Shown: positions 36,483 to 45,287 of the stretch, piece after piece | Position numbering within the stretch: position 1 is the first letter of the stretch | Layout: each line of letters opens with the position of its first letter | DNA from: G963665925 sp050596425 | Lineage (GTDB): Bacteria > Bacillota > Clostridia > Peptostreptococcales > Acidaminobacteraceae | Direction: 5' to 3' | DNA length: 64,000 bases | NCBI RefSeq assembly: GCF_050596425.1 | Contig: NZ_CP192292.1 | Location: 1,426,001 to 1,490,000, forward strand | Notes under the pieces: model-generated | Database searches by the model: none | The model's input: the letters and a program-made list of their open reading frames with translations, nothing else | What the model was told of the DNA's origin: nothing | Made by a program: the position numbers and the translations under genes

Positions 36483-36512
36483 TTGATTCTTTTATACAAA
36501 TATGGATATAAT
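36483..36512 (+). promoter_or_regulatory. Possible promoter for the nucleoside importer operon
   Basis: TTGATT (36483-36488), 18 bp, TATAAT (36507-36512). Confidence 0.55.
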
Positions 36513-36750
36513 ATTAGTGTTTCTTATTATATTAAAGTTTTGAGGGCGTTAATAAAACTTCAGGTTGTTGCTGTATTCTTTTAATTTTTAGTATGATTAC
36601 ATGTTTTAGAATATAAAATGATTACATACCGGTACCAGTTTTATCATTTGTATACTATCTACTATAATTTTAAAAGAATAAAGGAATTCAGTGACACATG
36701 TAGAAGCATATTATTGCCAAACAAAACAAGTATTTGGAGGAGGAAGTTTA

Positions 36751-37749
36751 ATGAAAAAGGCACTCTCATTGCTACTTGTTGTACTTCTAGTTGGTTCTAT
36801 GCTAGCTGGTTGTGCTGCTGAAGAGCAAAACGCTGTTGTAGGTATGATTACTGATACGGGTGGTCTTGGTGACCAATCATTCAATGACTCTGCTTGGGCA
36901 GGTATGACAAGAGCAGAAGAAGAATTTGGTATTTCTAAGAAGGTTCTAGAATCTGAAACTGCAGATGACTATTTCCCTAACCTAGTATCTTTCGCTGAAG
37001 AAGACGCTGACCTAGTTGTAGGTGTTGGCTTCCTATTCAACGAAGCTATGATTCAAGCGGCTGAAAAGTTCCCTGAGCAAAAGTTCGCAATCGTGGATTC
37101 AGTTGTTGAAGCTGATAACGTTGCATCAATCACATTTGCTGAAAATGAAGGATCTTTCCTAGTTGGCGTTATCGCTGGTATGCAAACTGAAACAAACAAA
37201 GTTGGTTTCATCGGCGGTATGAAGTTCCCACTAATCGAAAAGTTTGAGTATGGATTCCGCGCAGGCGTTAAGGCAGTTAACCCTGAAGCAGAAGTATTCG
37301 TAAACTATGCTGATTCATTCGAAGATGCTGCAAAAGGTAAAGAAATCGCTCTAGTTCAACATCAAAAAGGCGCTGACGTAATTTATCATGCTGCTGGTGG
37401 TGTAGGCGTTGGTCTTATCCAAGCAGCTGAAGAAGAAGGCTTCTGGGCAATCGGTGTTGACCAGGATCAATCAGCTTTATCTCCAAGCAATGTACTTTGC
37501 TCTATGATCAAGCGTGTTGATAATGCAGTTTTCCAAACAATCGAAGCGGTTCAGAACGATACATTTGAAGGTGGCGTTTCATTATTTGACCTTAAGGCAA
37601 ATGGTGTAGGCTACTCTGATGATGCTGGTAACCTATCTGATGAACTAAAAGCTGCTGCTGACAAGTATGCTGATGCTGTTAAAGATGGTACAATCACAGT
37701 TCCTGCTACAATGGACGAGTTTGAAGCTTTCGAAGCACCTGCACTTTAA
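36751..37749 (+). CDS. BMP family (PnrA-like) substrate-binding lipoprotein
   Basis: 332 residues. The ATG at 36751 follows GGAGGAGGA and yields the signal MKKALSLLLVVLLVGSMLAGC with its lipobox; a longer frame lacks a proper signal. The body VVGMITDTGGLGDQSFNDSAW and VGFIGGMKFPLIEKFEYGF is the Med/PnrA-type binding protein that captures nucleosides. It is followed by an ATPase and two permeases, giving a full RbsABC-like importer. A palindrome after it probably raises its level over the membrane parts. Confidence 0.94.
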   Translation: MKKALSLLLVVLLVGSMLAGCAAEEQNAVVGMITDTGGLGDQSFNDSAWAGMTRAEEEFGISKKVLESETADDYFPNLVSFAEEDADLVVGVGFLFNEAMIQAAEKFPEQKFAIVDSVVEADNVASITFAENEGSFLVGVIAGMQTETNKVGFIGGMKFPLIEKFEYGFRAGVKAVNPEAEVFVNYADSFEDAAKGKEIALVQHQKGADVIYHAAGGVGVGLIQAAEEEGFWAIGVDQDQSALSPSNVLCSMIKRVDNAVFQTIEAVQNDTFEGGVSLFDLKANGVGYSDDAGNLSDELKAAADKYADAVKDGTITVPATMDEFEAFEAPAL

Positions 37750-37790
37750 TAAGCACTTGATTATTTCATAACAAATAGTTATAATTAGTA

Positions 37791-37824
37791 GTCGGGTGTC
37801 ATATGACATCCGACTCTATTTTAT
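37791..37824 (+). terminator. Palindromic attenuator between binding protein and ATPase genes
   Basis: GTCGGGTGTCAT / ATGACATCCGAC (one G-U pair) with no loop bases beyond the centre, followed by CTCTATTTTATT. Typical for ABC operons where the binding protein is made in excess. Confidence 0.7.
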
Positions 37825-37849
37825 TCTCTAGGTAATGGAGGGAAATGTA

Positions 37850-39376
37850 ATGCCAAATGTCGTAGAGATGCGGAACATCACAAAAGCGTTTCCAGGAGTT
37901 GTGGCAAATGACAATGTGGATTTCTCCCTTGAACAAGGCGAAATTCATGTACTTTTAGGTGAAAATGGCGCTGGTAAAACAACGCTTATGAACCAATTGT
38001 ACGGTCTATACCAACCTACTTCTGGCGAGATTTACATCAATGGCAAGCTGGTGGAAGTCAAGGATCCAAATGTTGCGATTAGTTTAGGTGTCGGCATGGT
38101 GCATCAGCACTTTATGCTTGTAGAACCTTTTACGGTTGCGGAAAACATTATCCTAGGCATTGAGCCTAAAAATGGCATGAAGCTTGACATGGCGAAAGCC
38201 GTTGAAGATGTAACAAGAATCTCAGAGCAGTACGGTCTAGCGGTTGATCCAAACGCTAAGATCCAAGACATTTCTGTAGGCATGCAGCAAAGGGTTGAAA
38301 TTCTTAAAGCTCTTTATCGTGGCGCAGAGATCCTAATTCTTGATGAACCAACAGCTGTACTAACACCACAGGAAATTGAAGAATTAGGAACAATTCTACG
38401 TGAACTTGCAAGCCAAGGAAAATCGATCATCCTTATTACGCATAAACTTAAAGAGGTTATGGTAATGAGTGATCGTGTAACAGTTATCCGTCGTGGTAAG
38501 GTTATCGACACGTTGGATACAAATTCTACAGACACTGATGGTCTGGCTGAACTTATGGTAGGTCGTAAGGTCAAGCTTGTCGTTGAAAAAGGCGATATGA
38601 AAGCTGGCGATACGGTCCTAAAAGTCGAGAATTTGAAGGCACTTGATAACCGACAGATTCCAGCACTGAAAGGCGTAAGTTTCGAAGTAAAGCGAGGAGA
38701 AATTTTTGCTATTGCCGGGGTTGATGGCAATGGACAGTCCGAGCTAATCGAAGTAATCACAGGTCTCCGTAAAGCAACTGATGGTAAGATTCAACTTAAA
38801 GGCAATGATATTACTGGTGCTAAAACAAGAAATATCATTGATGAAGGTGTATCTCACATCCCAGAAGATAGACACAAGCGTGGTCTTGTGCTTGATCATA
38901 CTCTGGCTGAAAACTCTGTTTTGGGTGACCACCTGAAGGAGCCTTACAGTAAGAACGGAATTTTGGACTATGATCATATTCACAAGCACTGTTTAGAGTT
39001 GATTGAAGAATTTGATGTTAGGACTCCAAATGAAAAAGTTGAGGCGCGTTCATTGTCAGGCGGTAATCAGCAGAAACTGATTGTTGCCAGAGAACTCGTT
39101 CGTGATCCTGAGCTTCTGATCGCTTCGCAGCCAACACGTGGTGTCGATGTTGGTGCGATTGAGTTTATTCACAAGCGTCTTGTTGAGCAGAGAGATCAAG
39201 GTAAGGCAGTTCTTCTAGTTTCACTTGAACTAGATGAGGTTATGGCACTTGCTGATCGTATTGCTGTTATATACGATGGCCAGATTGTTGGTATTGTAGA
39301 AGGCAATGGCGCGACTGAAAAAGAACTTGGTATCATGATGGCCGGCGGTAAAGCCGATAGCAAGGATGAAAAATAG
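37850..39376 (+). CDS. Nucleoside ABC importer, double ATPase subunit
   Basis: 508 residues with two ABC domains. The first has Walker A GENGAGKTTL, signature SVGMQQRVEILKAL and Walker B LILDEPTAVLTP. The second has a degenerate Walker A (GVDGNGQSEL) but an intact signature LSGGNQQK, as in other RbsA-like ATPases, so one ATP site is probably weak. The ATG at 37850 follows GGAGGG (37837-37842) by 7 bp; the ATG at 37835 overlaps that site. It drives the two permeases that follow. Confidence 0.94.
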   Translation: MPNVVEMRNITKAFPGVVANDNVDFSLEQGEIHVLLGENGAGKTTLMNQLYGLYQPTSGEIYINGKLVEVKDPNVAISLGVGMVHQHFMLVEPFTVAENIILGIEPKNGMKLDMAKAVEDVTRISEQYGLAVDPNAKIQDISVGMQQRVEILKALYRGAEILILDEPTAVLTPQEIEELGTILRELASQGKSIILITHKLKEVMVMSDRVTVIRRGKVIDTLDTNSTDTDGLAELMVGRKVKLVVEKGDMKAGDTVLKVENLKALDNRQIPALKGVSFEVKRGEIFAIAGVDGNGQSELIEVITGLRKATDGKIQLKGNDITGAKTRNIIDEGVSHIPEDRHKRGLVLDHTLAENSVLGDHLKEPYSKNGILDYDHIHKHCLELIEEFDVRTPNEKVEARSLSGGNQQKLIVARELVRDPELLIASQPTRGVDVGAIEFIHKRLVEQRDQGKAVLLVSLELDEVMALADRIAVIYDGQIVGIVEGNGATEKELGIMMAGGKADSKDEK

Positions 39377-39388
39377 CGAGGTGAGGAC

Positions 39389-40501
39389 ATGGACATCAAA
39401 AAAGAGAGTAAACTTCAGCTGATCTTAGATGGCGTAAAGTTTCCACTCATGGCAATTATCTTGTCATTCCTCGTGGGTTCACTATTTATTATTTGGACAG
39501 GAAACAATCCATTAGTGGCATATGGTGCTCTATTTGGTGGTAGTTTAGGAAGCATGAGTCGTATTGGTGAAACACTTCTTAAAACAACACCACTGATATT
39601 TACAGGTCTTTCTGTTGCATTTGCATTCCGTACTGGTCTATTCAATATCGGTGCTGAAGGTCAATATGTAATGGGTGCCTTGTTTACTGTATCTGCAGCG
39701 TGGATTTTTAAAGGACTACCTGGATTTTTACTTGTACCGGCAATTCTTGTTTCTGGTGCACTAGGTGGTGCTTTATGGGCAATGATCCCTGGTATCCTTA
39801 AGGCCAAATTGGGTATCCACGAAGTTATTGTAACAATCATGTTGAACTATACGGGTCTATTCATTGCGAACTTCTTTATTCGTACTGTCTTAAACCCTTC
39901 TACACTACTTGGTACAGAACAAAAGGCTTATTCAGTTCTAGTATCAGACCACGGAAGACTGACGCAACTATCGGATATCTTCCCTGTCTTTGGAACATCG
40001 AGTGTTAATACTGGTATTATTCTGGCTGTGATTATAGCTGTTATTACTTGGTACGTCTTATTCAAAACAACATTAGGTTATGAAATTCGTTCAGTAGGTA
40101 ATAACCCATATGCAGCTGAATATGGTGGTATTAATATTTCTAAAAATATGATTTTAGCTTTTGCAATCTCTGGTATGATGGCAGGTCTGGCGGGTGCAAC
40201 ACTTGTTGCTGGTCTGACTTATAAGATTGACCAATCGTCACATTCACCTGGTTATGGTTTTACAGGCATCGCGGTTGCGCTTGTTGGTAAGAACCATCCA
40301 TTAGGTGTTATTGCTTCAGCGCTTCTATTTGGTATTCTTTCAAACGGTGCACGTAAAATGCAGATTGCTGGAATTCCAAAGGAAATCGTTGATATTATTC
40401 AAGGTCTAATCATTATATTTATTGCAGCAGAAGCAGTCCTTAAGTATATGCCTGATCTTAAAGCCAAGTTCTCAGGCAAGAAAAACAAGGAGGTGGCGTA
40501 A
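39389..40501 (+). CDS. Nucleoside ABC importer permease, first subunit
   Basis: 370 residues, a BPD_transp_2 permease with about eight to ten hydrophobic segments. LLKTTPLIFTGLSVAFAFRT and GLFNIGAEGQYVMGAL are the typical entry motif; EIRSVGNNPYAAEYGGINI is the EAA-like loop that contacts the ATPase. The C-terminal tail is lysine rich (KFSGKKNKEVA). It starts 12 bp after the ATPase gene with GAGGTGAG. Confidence 0.93.
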   Translation: MDIKKESKLQLILDGVKFPLMAIILSFLVGSLFIIWTGNNPLVAYGALFGGSLGSMSRIGETLLKTTPLIFTGLSVAFAFRTGLFNIGAEGQYVMGALFTVSAAWIFKGLPGFLLVPAILVSGALGGALWAMIPGILKAKLGIHEVIVTIMLNYTGLFIANFFIRTVLNPSTLLGTEQKAYSVLVSDHGRLTQLSDIFPVFGTSSVNTGIILAVIIAVITWYVLFKTTLGYEIRSVGNNPYAAEYGGINISKNMILAFAISGMMAGLAGATLVAGLTYKIDQSSHSPGYGFTGIAVALVGKNHPLGVIASALLFGILSNGARKMQIAGIPKEIVDIIQGLIIIFIAAEAVLKYMPDLKAKFSGKKNKEVA

Positions 40502-40504
40502 GGT

Positions 40505-41443
40505 ATGGAAGCTATCGTACTTTTTATGGCCGTTATCGCCTCGGCGCTACGTCTGGCAACGCCACTGATTTTCTCGTCACTTGGCGGCACATTTAGTGAG
40601 CGTTCAGGTGTTGTTAACATTGGTCTTGAAGGCATTATGATCATGGGTGCGTTCTTTGCAATCCTAGTGACAGATGTGACTTCATCACCTTGGTTGGGTA
40701 TTCTTGCAGCAATAGTTGCAGGTATTCTTACATCATTAATTCTCGCTGTACTTGCTATTCACTTAAGAGCAGATCAAGTTGTTGCGGGTGTTGCTATTAA
40801 CATGCTAACAGCTGCCCTTGCTGCGTTTTTACTTGAAATGGTATGGCATCGTTCTGGTCAAACAGATCCTGTGGAATTTGCACTTACTAGAAACCCATTT
40901 GAATTTCTAGAAGGCATTCCAGTCCTAGGACCACTTTTTGCCGGTCTAAACCCATTCGTGTACATGGCATTCATTGCAGTTGCAGTGGCATACTATGTCC
41001 TATTCAAAACGCCATTTGGTCTTCGTCTTCGTGCAGTTGGTGAACACCCTAAGGCGGCTGATACAGTGGGTATTAATGTTTACAAAATCCGTTACATTGC
41101 GGTTATGATTTCAGGTGCCCTTGCTGGTATTTCTGGTGCATCCCTATCTCTTGGAACAGTTAACCTATTCCGTGAAGGTATGACATCAGGTAAAGGCTTT
41201 ATCGCCCTAGCGGCAATGATCTTTGGTAAGTGGCATCCAGTTGGTGCACTATTTGCTTGTTTATTCTTTGGACTTATGGAAGCTATTCAAATACAAGCTT
41301 CATCACTTGGTCTTGATTGGATTCCATCAGAGTTTCTACAAGCGGTACCGTATATTGCAACTGTCCTTGCACTAGCAGGCGTTGTAGGTAGAGCAGTTGC
41401 CCCAGCGGCAAGTGGCGAACCATACGAAAAAGGTCACCGTTAA
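40505..41443 (+). CDS. Nucleoside ABC importer permease, second subunit
   Basis: 312 residues, the shorter partner permease. RLATPLIFSSLGGTFSERSG and NIGLEGIMIMGAFFAILV match the family; LRLRAVGEHPKAADTVGINV is the ATPase-contact loop. It starts 3 bp after the first permease gene, so translation is coupled. A terminator follows 20 bp after the stop, then the 87-bp repeat array. Confidence 0.93.
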   Translation: MEAIVLFMAVIASALRLATPLIFSSLGGTFSERSGVVNIGLEGIMIMGAFFAILVTDVTSSPWLGILAAIVAGILTSLILAVLAIHLRADQVVAGVAINMLTAALAAFLLEMVWHRSGQTDPVEFALTRNPFEFLEGIPVLGPLFAGLNPFVYMAFIAVAVAYYVLFKTPFGLRLRAVGEHPKAADTVGINVYKIRYIAVMISGALAGISGASLSLGTVNLFREGMTSGKGFIALAAMIFGKWHPVGALFACLFFGLMEAIQIQASSLGLDWIPSEFLQAVPYIATVLALAGVVGRAVAPAASGEPYEKGHR

Positions 41444-41463
41444 AACTTAAATTTAAACCATTC

Positions 41464-41494
41464 AAAAGCGATCTCATTGAGGTCGCTTTTTTTT
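41464..41494 (+). terminator. Terminator of the nucleoside importer operon
   Basis: AAAAGCGA-T-CTC / GAG-G-TCGCTTTT stem with a short loop, followed by eight T in total. Confidence 0.87.
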
Positions 41495-41497
41495 AAT

Positions 41498-41742
41498 GGT
41501 ACGATCCAAATCTATGATTTGGAGCATCGTACCTTACTCCCAGAGCGAAGCGACGAGAGTATCTTCCTGCCTGCCCGAAGGGCATAAACGATCCAAATCT
41601 ATGATTTGGAGCATCGCACCTTACTCCCAGAGCGAAGCGACGAGAGTATCTTCCTGCCTGCCCGAAGGGCATAAACGATCCAAATCTATGATTTGGAGCA
41701 TCGCACCTTACTCCCAGAGCGAAGCGACGAGAGTATCTTCCT
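41498..41742. repeat. 87-bp tandem repeat with palindromes, three copies (third truncated)
   Basis: Units start at 41501, 41588 and 41675, exactly 87 bp apart; the third stops at about 41742. Each begins with CGATCCAAATCTATGATTTGG, in which CCAAATC and GATTTGG pair around TAT. In copy 1 the outer arms GGTACGAT (41498-41505) and ATCGTACC (41526-41533) also pair perfectly, leaving only an AGC bulge. A second small hairpin GCCC-GAA-GGGC closes the unit. Copies differ at one base in the first part (CATCGTACC versus CATCGCACC). Both strands are free of stops, but no start signals support a protein. It looks like a REP-type dispersed repeat. Confidence 0.85.
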
Positions 41743-41857
41743 TTGGCAACATATTTCAATATAAAGATAACATGCCAAATACTGTATGAAACATGACATA
41801 AGTCATAATGAAAACGATTCTTTATGCGAATTTGAAATTCCTTGTATAAAAGTACAA

Positions 41858-41886
41858 TTGGAATTAGGATAGAGAACGAATATAAT
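41858..41886 (+). promoter_or_regulatory. Promoter for xdhC-yqeB
   Basis: TTGGAA (41858-41863), an exact 17-bp spacer and TATAAT (41881-41886). Confidence 0.75.
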
Positions 41887-41913
41887 AGAATGTAAGATTT
41901 GAGAGGTGATATT

Positions 41914-42714
41914 ATGAATATATTTAGCACAGCAGACAAATGGCAGGGGCAAGGGTATGGGTTCATTATGGCAACCATAATTGAATCTAAGGGGTCTACG
42001 CCGCGTCATAATGCAAAAATGCTTGTACGTGAGGATGGACAACTTTCTGGAACAATTGGTGGTGGACCCGCTGAATACAAGGTTATTCAAGATGGATTAA
42101 AGGCACTGAAAATGGAAAGCAACTCAATACAGGAGTACATATTTGATAAGAATGTAGAAGGTGGACTTCCAACGCATTGTGGTGGCGCAATGAAAGTTCT
42201 GATTGAAGTTTTTCCAAAGAAGAAAAGAATTGTTCTCATTGGAGCAGGCCATGTGAATCAAGCCGTTATGAAAATTGCCAATCAGCTCAATTGGTCAATC
42301 GTTGTGGCTGATGACCGTCCCGAGTATGCCACAAAGGATTTATTAGATAGGGCAAATGACATATACACAGACAAGTCCATTGAAAAAGCGGTGGAATGTG
42401 TGGGTGTGACGGACGAAGATATATGTGTTATAGCAACAAAAGATTGTGATTTGGAGGCTTTGAGAGAGGCCTTAAAATACCGACCAAGGCATCTTGGTAT
42501 GATAGGGAGTAAACGCAAGGTAAAAAAAATATTCGAGACGCTCATGGATGAGGGCGTGTCACAAGACATTCTAAACGAGGTGCATGCACCAGTGGGACTG
42601 GATATAGGCGCTGAAACGCCTATGGAAATAGGTGTTAGCATCATGAGTGAGATAATTGCTTTTTTAAACAATAAGACAGGGACTTGTATGAAAGACTGGG
42701 TGAATGATCAGTGA
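41914..42714 (+). CDS. xdhC: XdhC/CoxI family molybdenum hydroxylase accessory protein
   Basis: 266 residues. The N-terminal segment FIMATIIESKGSTPRHNAKM, followed by GTIGGGPAEYKVI, is the XdhC/CoxI motif, and the C-terminal half is a Rossmann-like domain (VLIGAGHVNQAVMKIA, LGMIGSKRKVKKIF, PVGLDIGAETPMEIGVSIMSE). XdhC proteins bind the molybdenum cofactor and help add its terminal sulfur before insertion. The ATG at 41914 follows GAGAGGTGAT. The stop overlaps the yqeB start. No hydroxylase gene is in view. Confidence 0.92.
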   Translation: MNIFSTADKWQGQGYGFIMATIIESKGSTPRHNAKMLVREDGQLSGTIGGGPAEYKVIQDGLKALKMESNSIQEYIFDKNVEGGLPTHCGGAMKVLIEVFPKKKRIVLIGAGHVNQAVMKIANQLNWSIVVADDRPEYATKDLLDRANDIYTDKSIEKAVECVGVTDEDICVIATKDCDLEALREALKYRPRHLGMIGSKRKVKKIFETLMDEGVSQDILNEVHAPVGLDIGAETPMEIGVSIMSEIIAFLNNKTGTCMKDWVNDQ

Positions 42715-43520
42715 GAAAACCACTTGTCGTTATACGTGGTGGAGGAGATATAGCAACAGGAACATGCAATAGGTTGTTTCATGCAGGATTCAAAGTTGTT
42801 GTTTTGGAAATTGGCAAACCCACAGTCATTCGACGTGCTGTTTCTGCTGCATCAGCGGTGTTTGATGGGGAATGTCAGGTTGAGGCAGTAAACTACATAC
42901 ATGTTAAGAGCGTTCAGGCTATTGATAAAATTCTTCAAGAGGGCAATGTGCCGGTTTTGGTTGATCTAAATATGGACAGCTTGATCGCATTAACACCTGA
43001 TCTGCTTGTTGATGCCACTTTGGCAAAGAAAAATATGGGACTCTCAAAAGATTTAGCTCCATATGTTATAGCTCTTGGGCCAGGTTTTTTTGCTGGTCAG
43101 GACTGCCATGCAGTTATTGAAACCAGTCGGGGACATGATCTTGGACGTATTATTTATAGGGGCGCAGGCAAGGCAAACACAGGTATTCCCGGTAATATTG
43201 AGGGTTACACTGAGGAAAGAATTATTCGTTCACCTGGGGCTGGATATGTGGCTCATTCTTGTGGTATTGGTGATCTTGTAGAAAAGGGCCAGTGCATAGG
43301 GCAAGTGAACAATATTGATATATATGCTGAAATTTCAGGTGTTATCAGGGGTTTCATTCACCCGAAAGTTGAAGTTTTCGAGAATATGAAAATAGGAGAC
43401 ATTGATCCAAGGGCAAATGTAGAAGCATGCTATTCTATTTCAGATAAGGCAAGAGCCCTGGGGGGATCTGTACTAGAGGCCTATCTAAACTTGTCTGGTG
43501 GCTTACGTATAGAAGACTAG
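42711..43520 (+). CDS. yqeB: Selenium-dependent molybdenum hydroxylase system protein, YqeB family
   Basis: 269 residues. VVIRGGGDIATGTCNRLFHAG at the start is typical of YqeB/EF2563 proteins. These are found only in genomes that use a labile selenium cofactor in molybdenum hydroxylases, next to xdhC-like genes. The GTG at 42711 overlaps the xdhC stop (GTGA). The C-terminal part (ERIIRSPGAGYVAHSCGIGD, IYAEISGVIRGF) resembles a biotinyl/lipoyl-type beta fold. With the grd genes this shows two separate uses of selenium in one region. Confidence 0.88.
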   Translation: MRKPLVVIRGGGDIATGTCNRLFHAGFKVVVLEIGKPTVIRRAVSAASAVFDGECQVEAVNYIHVKSVQAIDKILQEGNVPVLVDLNMDSLIALTPDLLVDATLAKKNMGLSKDLAPYVIALGPGFFAGQDCHAVIETSRGHDLGRIIYRGAGKANTGIPGNIEGYTEERIIRSPGAGYVAHSCGIGDLVEKGQCIGQVNNIDIYAEISGVIRGFIHPKVEVFENMKIGDIDPRANVEACYSISDKARALGGSVLEAYLNLSGGLRIED

Positions 43521-43839
43521 TTTAAAAACAATAGGTGGACAAGGGTTTTGGCCACTTTCTTAAAATGCGGATCATACTTTGTGCACTTTATTTACATTAA
43601 ACAATCTATTTTAGAAATATAAGTTTAAAAGAAGGATGTATAATTGGATATTTTTAGCTCAAGTCTGGTGTCGCATTCAAAATGATTGGTGAAATCAGAC
43701 TTTTTGAGTGCATGTAAAACTTTCTATGCTGGTGGTTTACTGTTATAATGAATATGTGTTCATACTATAGTTAACCTGTAAAATATTATTTATATACAGA
43801 TCAGGTATTCGCAGCAGAAGAATGGGGTTGGGTTTTGCG
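43521..43839 (+). other. Intergenic region before rpoN
   Basis: No gene seen. A weak hairpin GTGG-A-CAA / TTG-G-CCAC (43535-43555) followed by TTTCTT may end the yqeB transcript, and AAGTCTG / CAGACTT (43661-43702) followed by TTTT forms a second weak stem. TGTTATAAT (43741-43749) is a good extended -10 for rpoN. Confidence 0.5.
43741..43749 (+). promoter_or_regulatory. Extended -10 promoter for rpoN
   Basis: TGTTATAAT, the same element as used ahead of rnr; the -35 region is weak. Confidence 0.5.
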
Positions 43840-45249
43840 ATGAAGATGAACTTTAATTTGAACTTGATTCAAACGCAAAAACTAATAATGACGCCTGAAC
43901 TAAAACAGGCGATAGAAATACTACAATACAATTCACTCGAACTAAATGAGTTCATTCAAGACGAATTGCTTAGCAATCCAGTGCTTCAAAACACTTCTGA
44001 AGATGCAGATGATGTGTCAAATAAGGAAGCCGAGTCTGAGAAAACATCATCTGATGAAGAAGATGTTTACGACAAAATTGACTGGAAAGAGGTCGCTGGT
44101 GAATTTGAAGATGGTCGAGGTCGCCAAACGAGCTATGAACAAAAAGAGGATGTCAACTACGATAATTTTGTTGCATCAGAAGAATCTTTATCCGAACATC
44201 TTGAGTTCCAGCTTCAAATGACAACCTTGAGTGAAAAAGAAATAAAAGCTGCTTTATATGCTATTGAAAACATCAATGAGAATGGATATTTAGAAGTGGA
44301 TTATGATGAAGTGTCAAGATATTCAGGCCTTGATCCAGATAGTGCCGAAACTGTAATACAGACCATTCAGACATTTGATCCACCTGGTGTGGGAGCCAGA
44401 TCACTTGAGGAATGTCTCTTGATTCAGTTGACGCATTTTGATGATGATGTTTCCTTGGAGTGTAGAATTGTTGCTTCCTATTTAGATGACTTGGCTTCGA
44501 ATCGAATTCAAAAAATTGCTAAGGCCTTAAACGTGCCTCTTGAAGAAACTCAAAAGGCGTGTGACCGAATTAGGAAACTGGAACCAAAGCCTGGACGCGA
44601 GTTCGCTTCCCTTAGAGATGTAAGATATGTTACACCAGATGTCTATGTGGACAAGGTGGATGGCAAGTATATCATTCGTGTGAGCGAAAACTCAGCGCCA
44701 AAACTTTATATCAATTCTTACTATAGAAGCTTGCTTAGACAAGAGTCTGTGAATGAAAGTGCCATAGGATATATAAATAAAAAGTTGACATCAGCCTTAA
44801 AACTCATCAAGAGCATTGAACAAAGACGAAACACTATTTATCGTGTGGTGGAGTCTATTGTTGAATTTCAATATGACTTTTTTGAAAAAGGGCCTATGTA
44901 TTTAAAACCACTTAATTTGAAAGATGTGGCAGATGAGATTGGTGTTCATGAGTCCACTGTGAGTCGTGCTGTCAATGGAAAATATCTTCAGTGTGGTCAA
45001 GGGCTATTTGAAATGAAACACTTTTTCCAAAGTGGTGTTACAGGGGCCTTTGGCGAAGGCGTTTCTGCGGAAAGCATCAAGGTCCTTATAAAAGACTTGG
45101 TTCAATCTGAAAATCCTAAAAAGCCATTATCTGATCAAAAAATATCCAATGAACTGGGTAAGGCCGGAATAAAGGTGTCAAGAAGAACTATAGCCAAGTA
45201 TAGGGATGAACTCAATATACCAGCAACATCAAAGCGTAAAAGATTCTAG
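43840..45249 (+). CDS. rpoN: RNA polymerase sigma-54 factor
   Basis: 469 residues from the ATG at 43840 (MKMNFNLNLIQTQKLIMTPE); an upstream ATG at 43822 is possible. Region I is the glutamine/leucine-rich activator-contact segment QTQKLIMTPELKQAIEILQY, followed by an acidic region II (about 50-100). The core-binding domain, a helix-turn-helix (DVADEIGVHESTVSRAVNGK) and the RpoN box SRRTIAKYRDEL close the protein. It reads -24/-12 promoters with enhancer-binding activators. No such activator gene or clear -24/-12 site was seen in the window. The gene has an extended -10 and precedes a GNAT gene. Confidence 0.94.
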   Translation: MKMNFNLNLIQTQKLIMTPELKQAIEILQYNSLELNEFIQDELLSNPVLQNTSEDADDVSNKEAESEKTSSDEEDVYDKIDWKEVAGEFEDGRGRQTSYEQKEDVNYDNFVASEESLSEHLEFQLQMTTLSEKEIKAALYAIENINENGYLEVDYDEVSRYSGLDPDSAETVIQTIQTFDPPGVGARSLEECLLIQLTHFDDDVSLECRIVASYLDDLASNRIQKIAKALNVPLEETQKACDRIRKLEPKPGREFASLRDVRYVTPDVYVDKVDGKYIIRVSENSAPKLYINSYYRSLLRQESVNESAIGYINKKLTSALKLIKSIEQRRNTIYRVVESIVEFQYDFFEKGPMYLKPLNLKDVADEIGVHESTVSRAVNGKYLQCGQGLFEMKHFFQSGVTGAFGEGVSAESIKVLIKDLVQSENPKKPLSDQKISNELGKAGIKVSRRTIAKYRDELNIPATSKRKRF

Positions 45250-45287
45250 AAAAGTCATAATGATTTTGATGTCTTAAGAGGTTTGAT

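Larger units (their letters stand above)
36200..36750 (+). other. 551-bp intergenic region before the BMP lipoprotein gene
   Basis: No credible gene. It holds the terminator at 36294-36328, a promoter at 36483-36512 and a second possible -10 TATAAT at 36663-36668. An imperfect long hairpin (CCCTGGCAATTGC near 36213 with GTAATTGTCAAGGG near 36253) lies ahead of the terminator. I looked for a purine riboswitch ahead of this nucleoside importer and see none. Confidence 0.6.

Noticed and set aside
36326..36750. Purine or other riboswitch before the nucleoside importer
   Set aside because: None of the conserved purine aptamer blocks was found; only a promoter and AT-rich sequence are visible.
41498..41742. 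CRISPR array
   Set aside because: Whole 87-bp units repeat without unique spacers and no cas genes are nearby; the 24-bp array at 35927 is likewise coding and continuous.
41496..41978. Open frames on both strands across the 87-bp repeats
   Set aside because: The frames stay open only because the unit length is a multiple of three and lacks stops; no ribosome site or signal supports translation.
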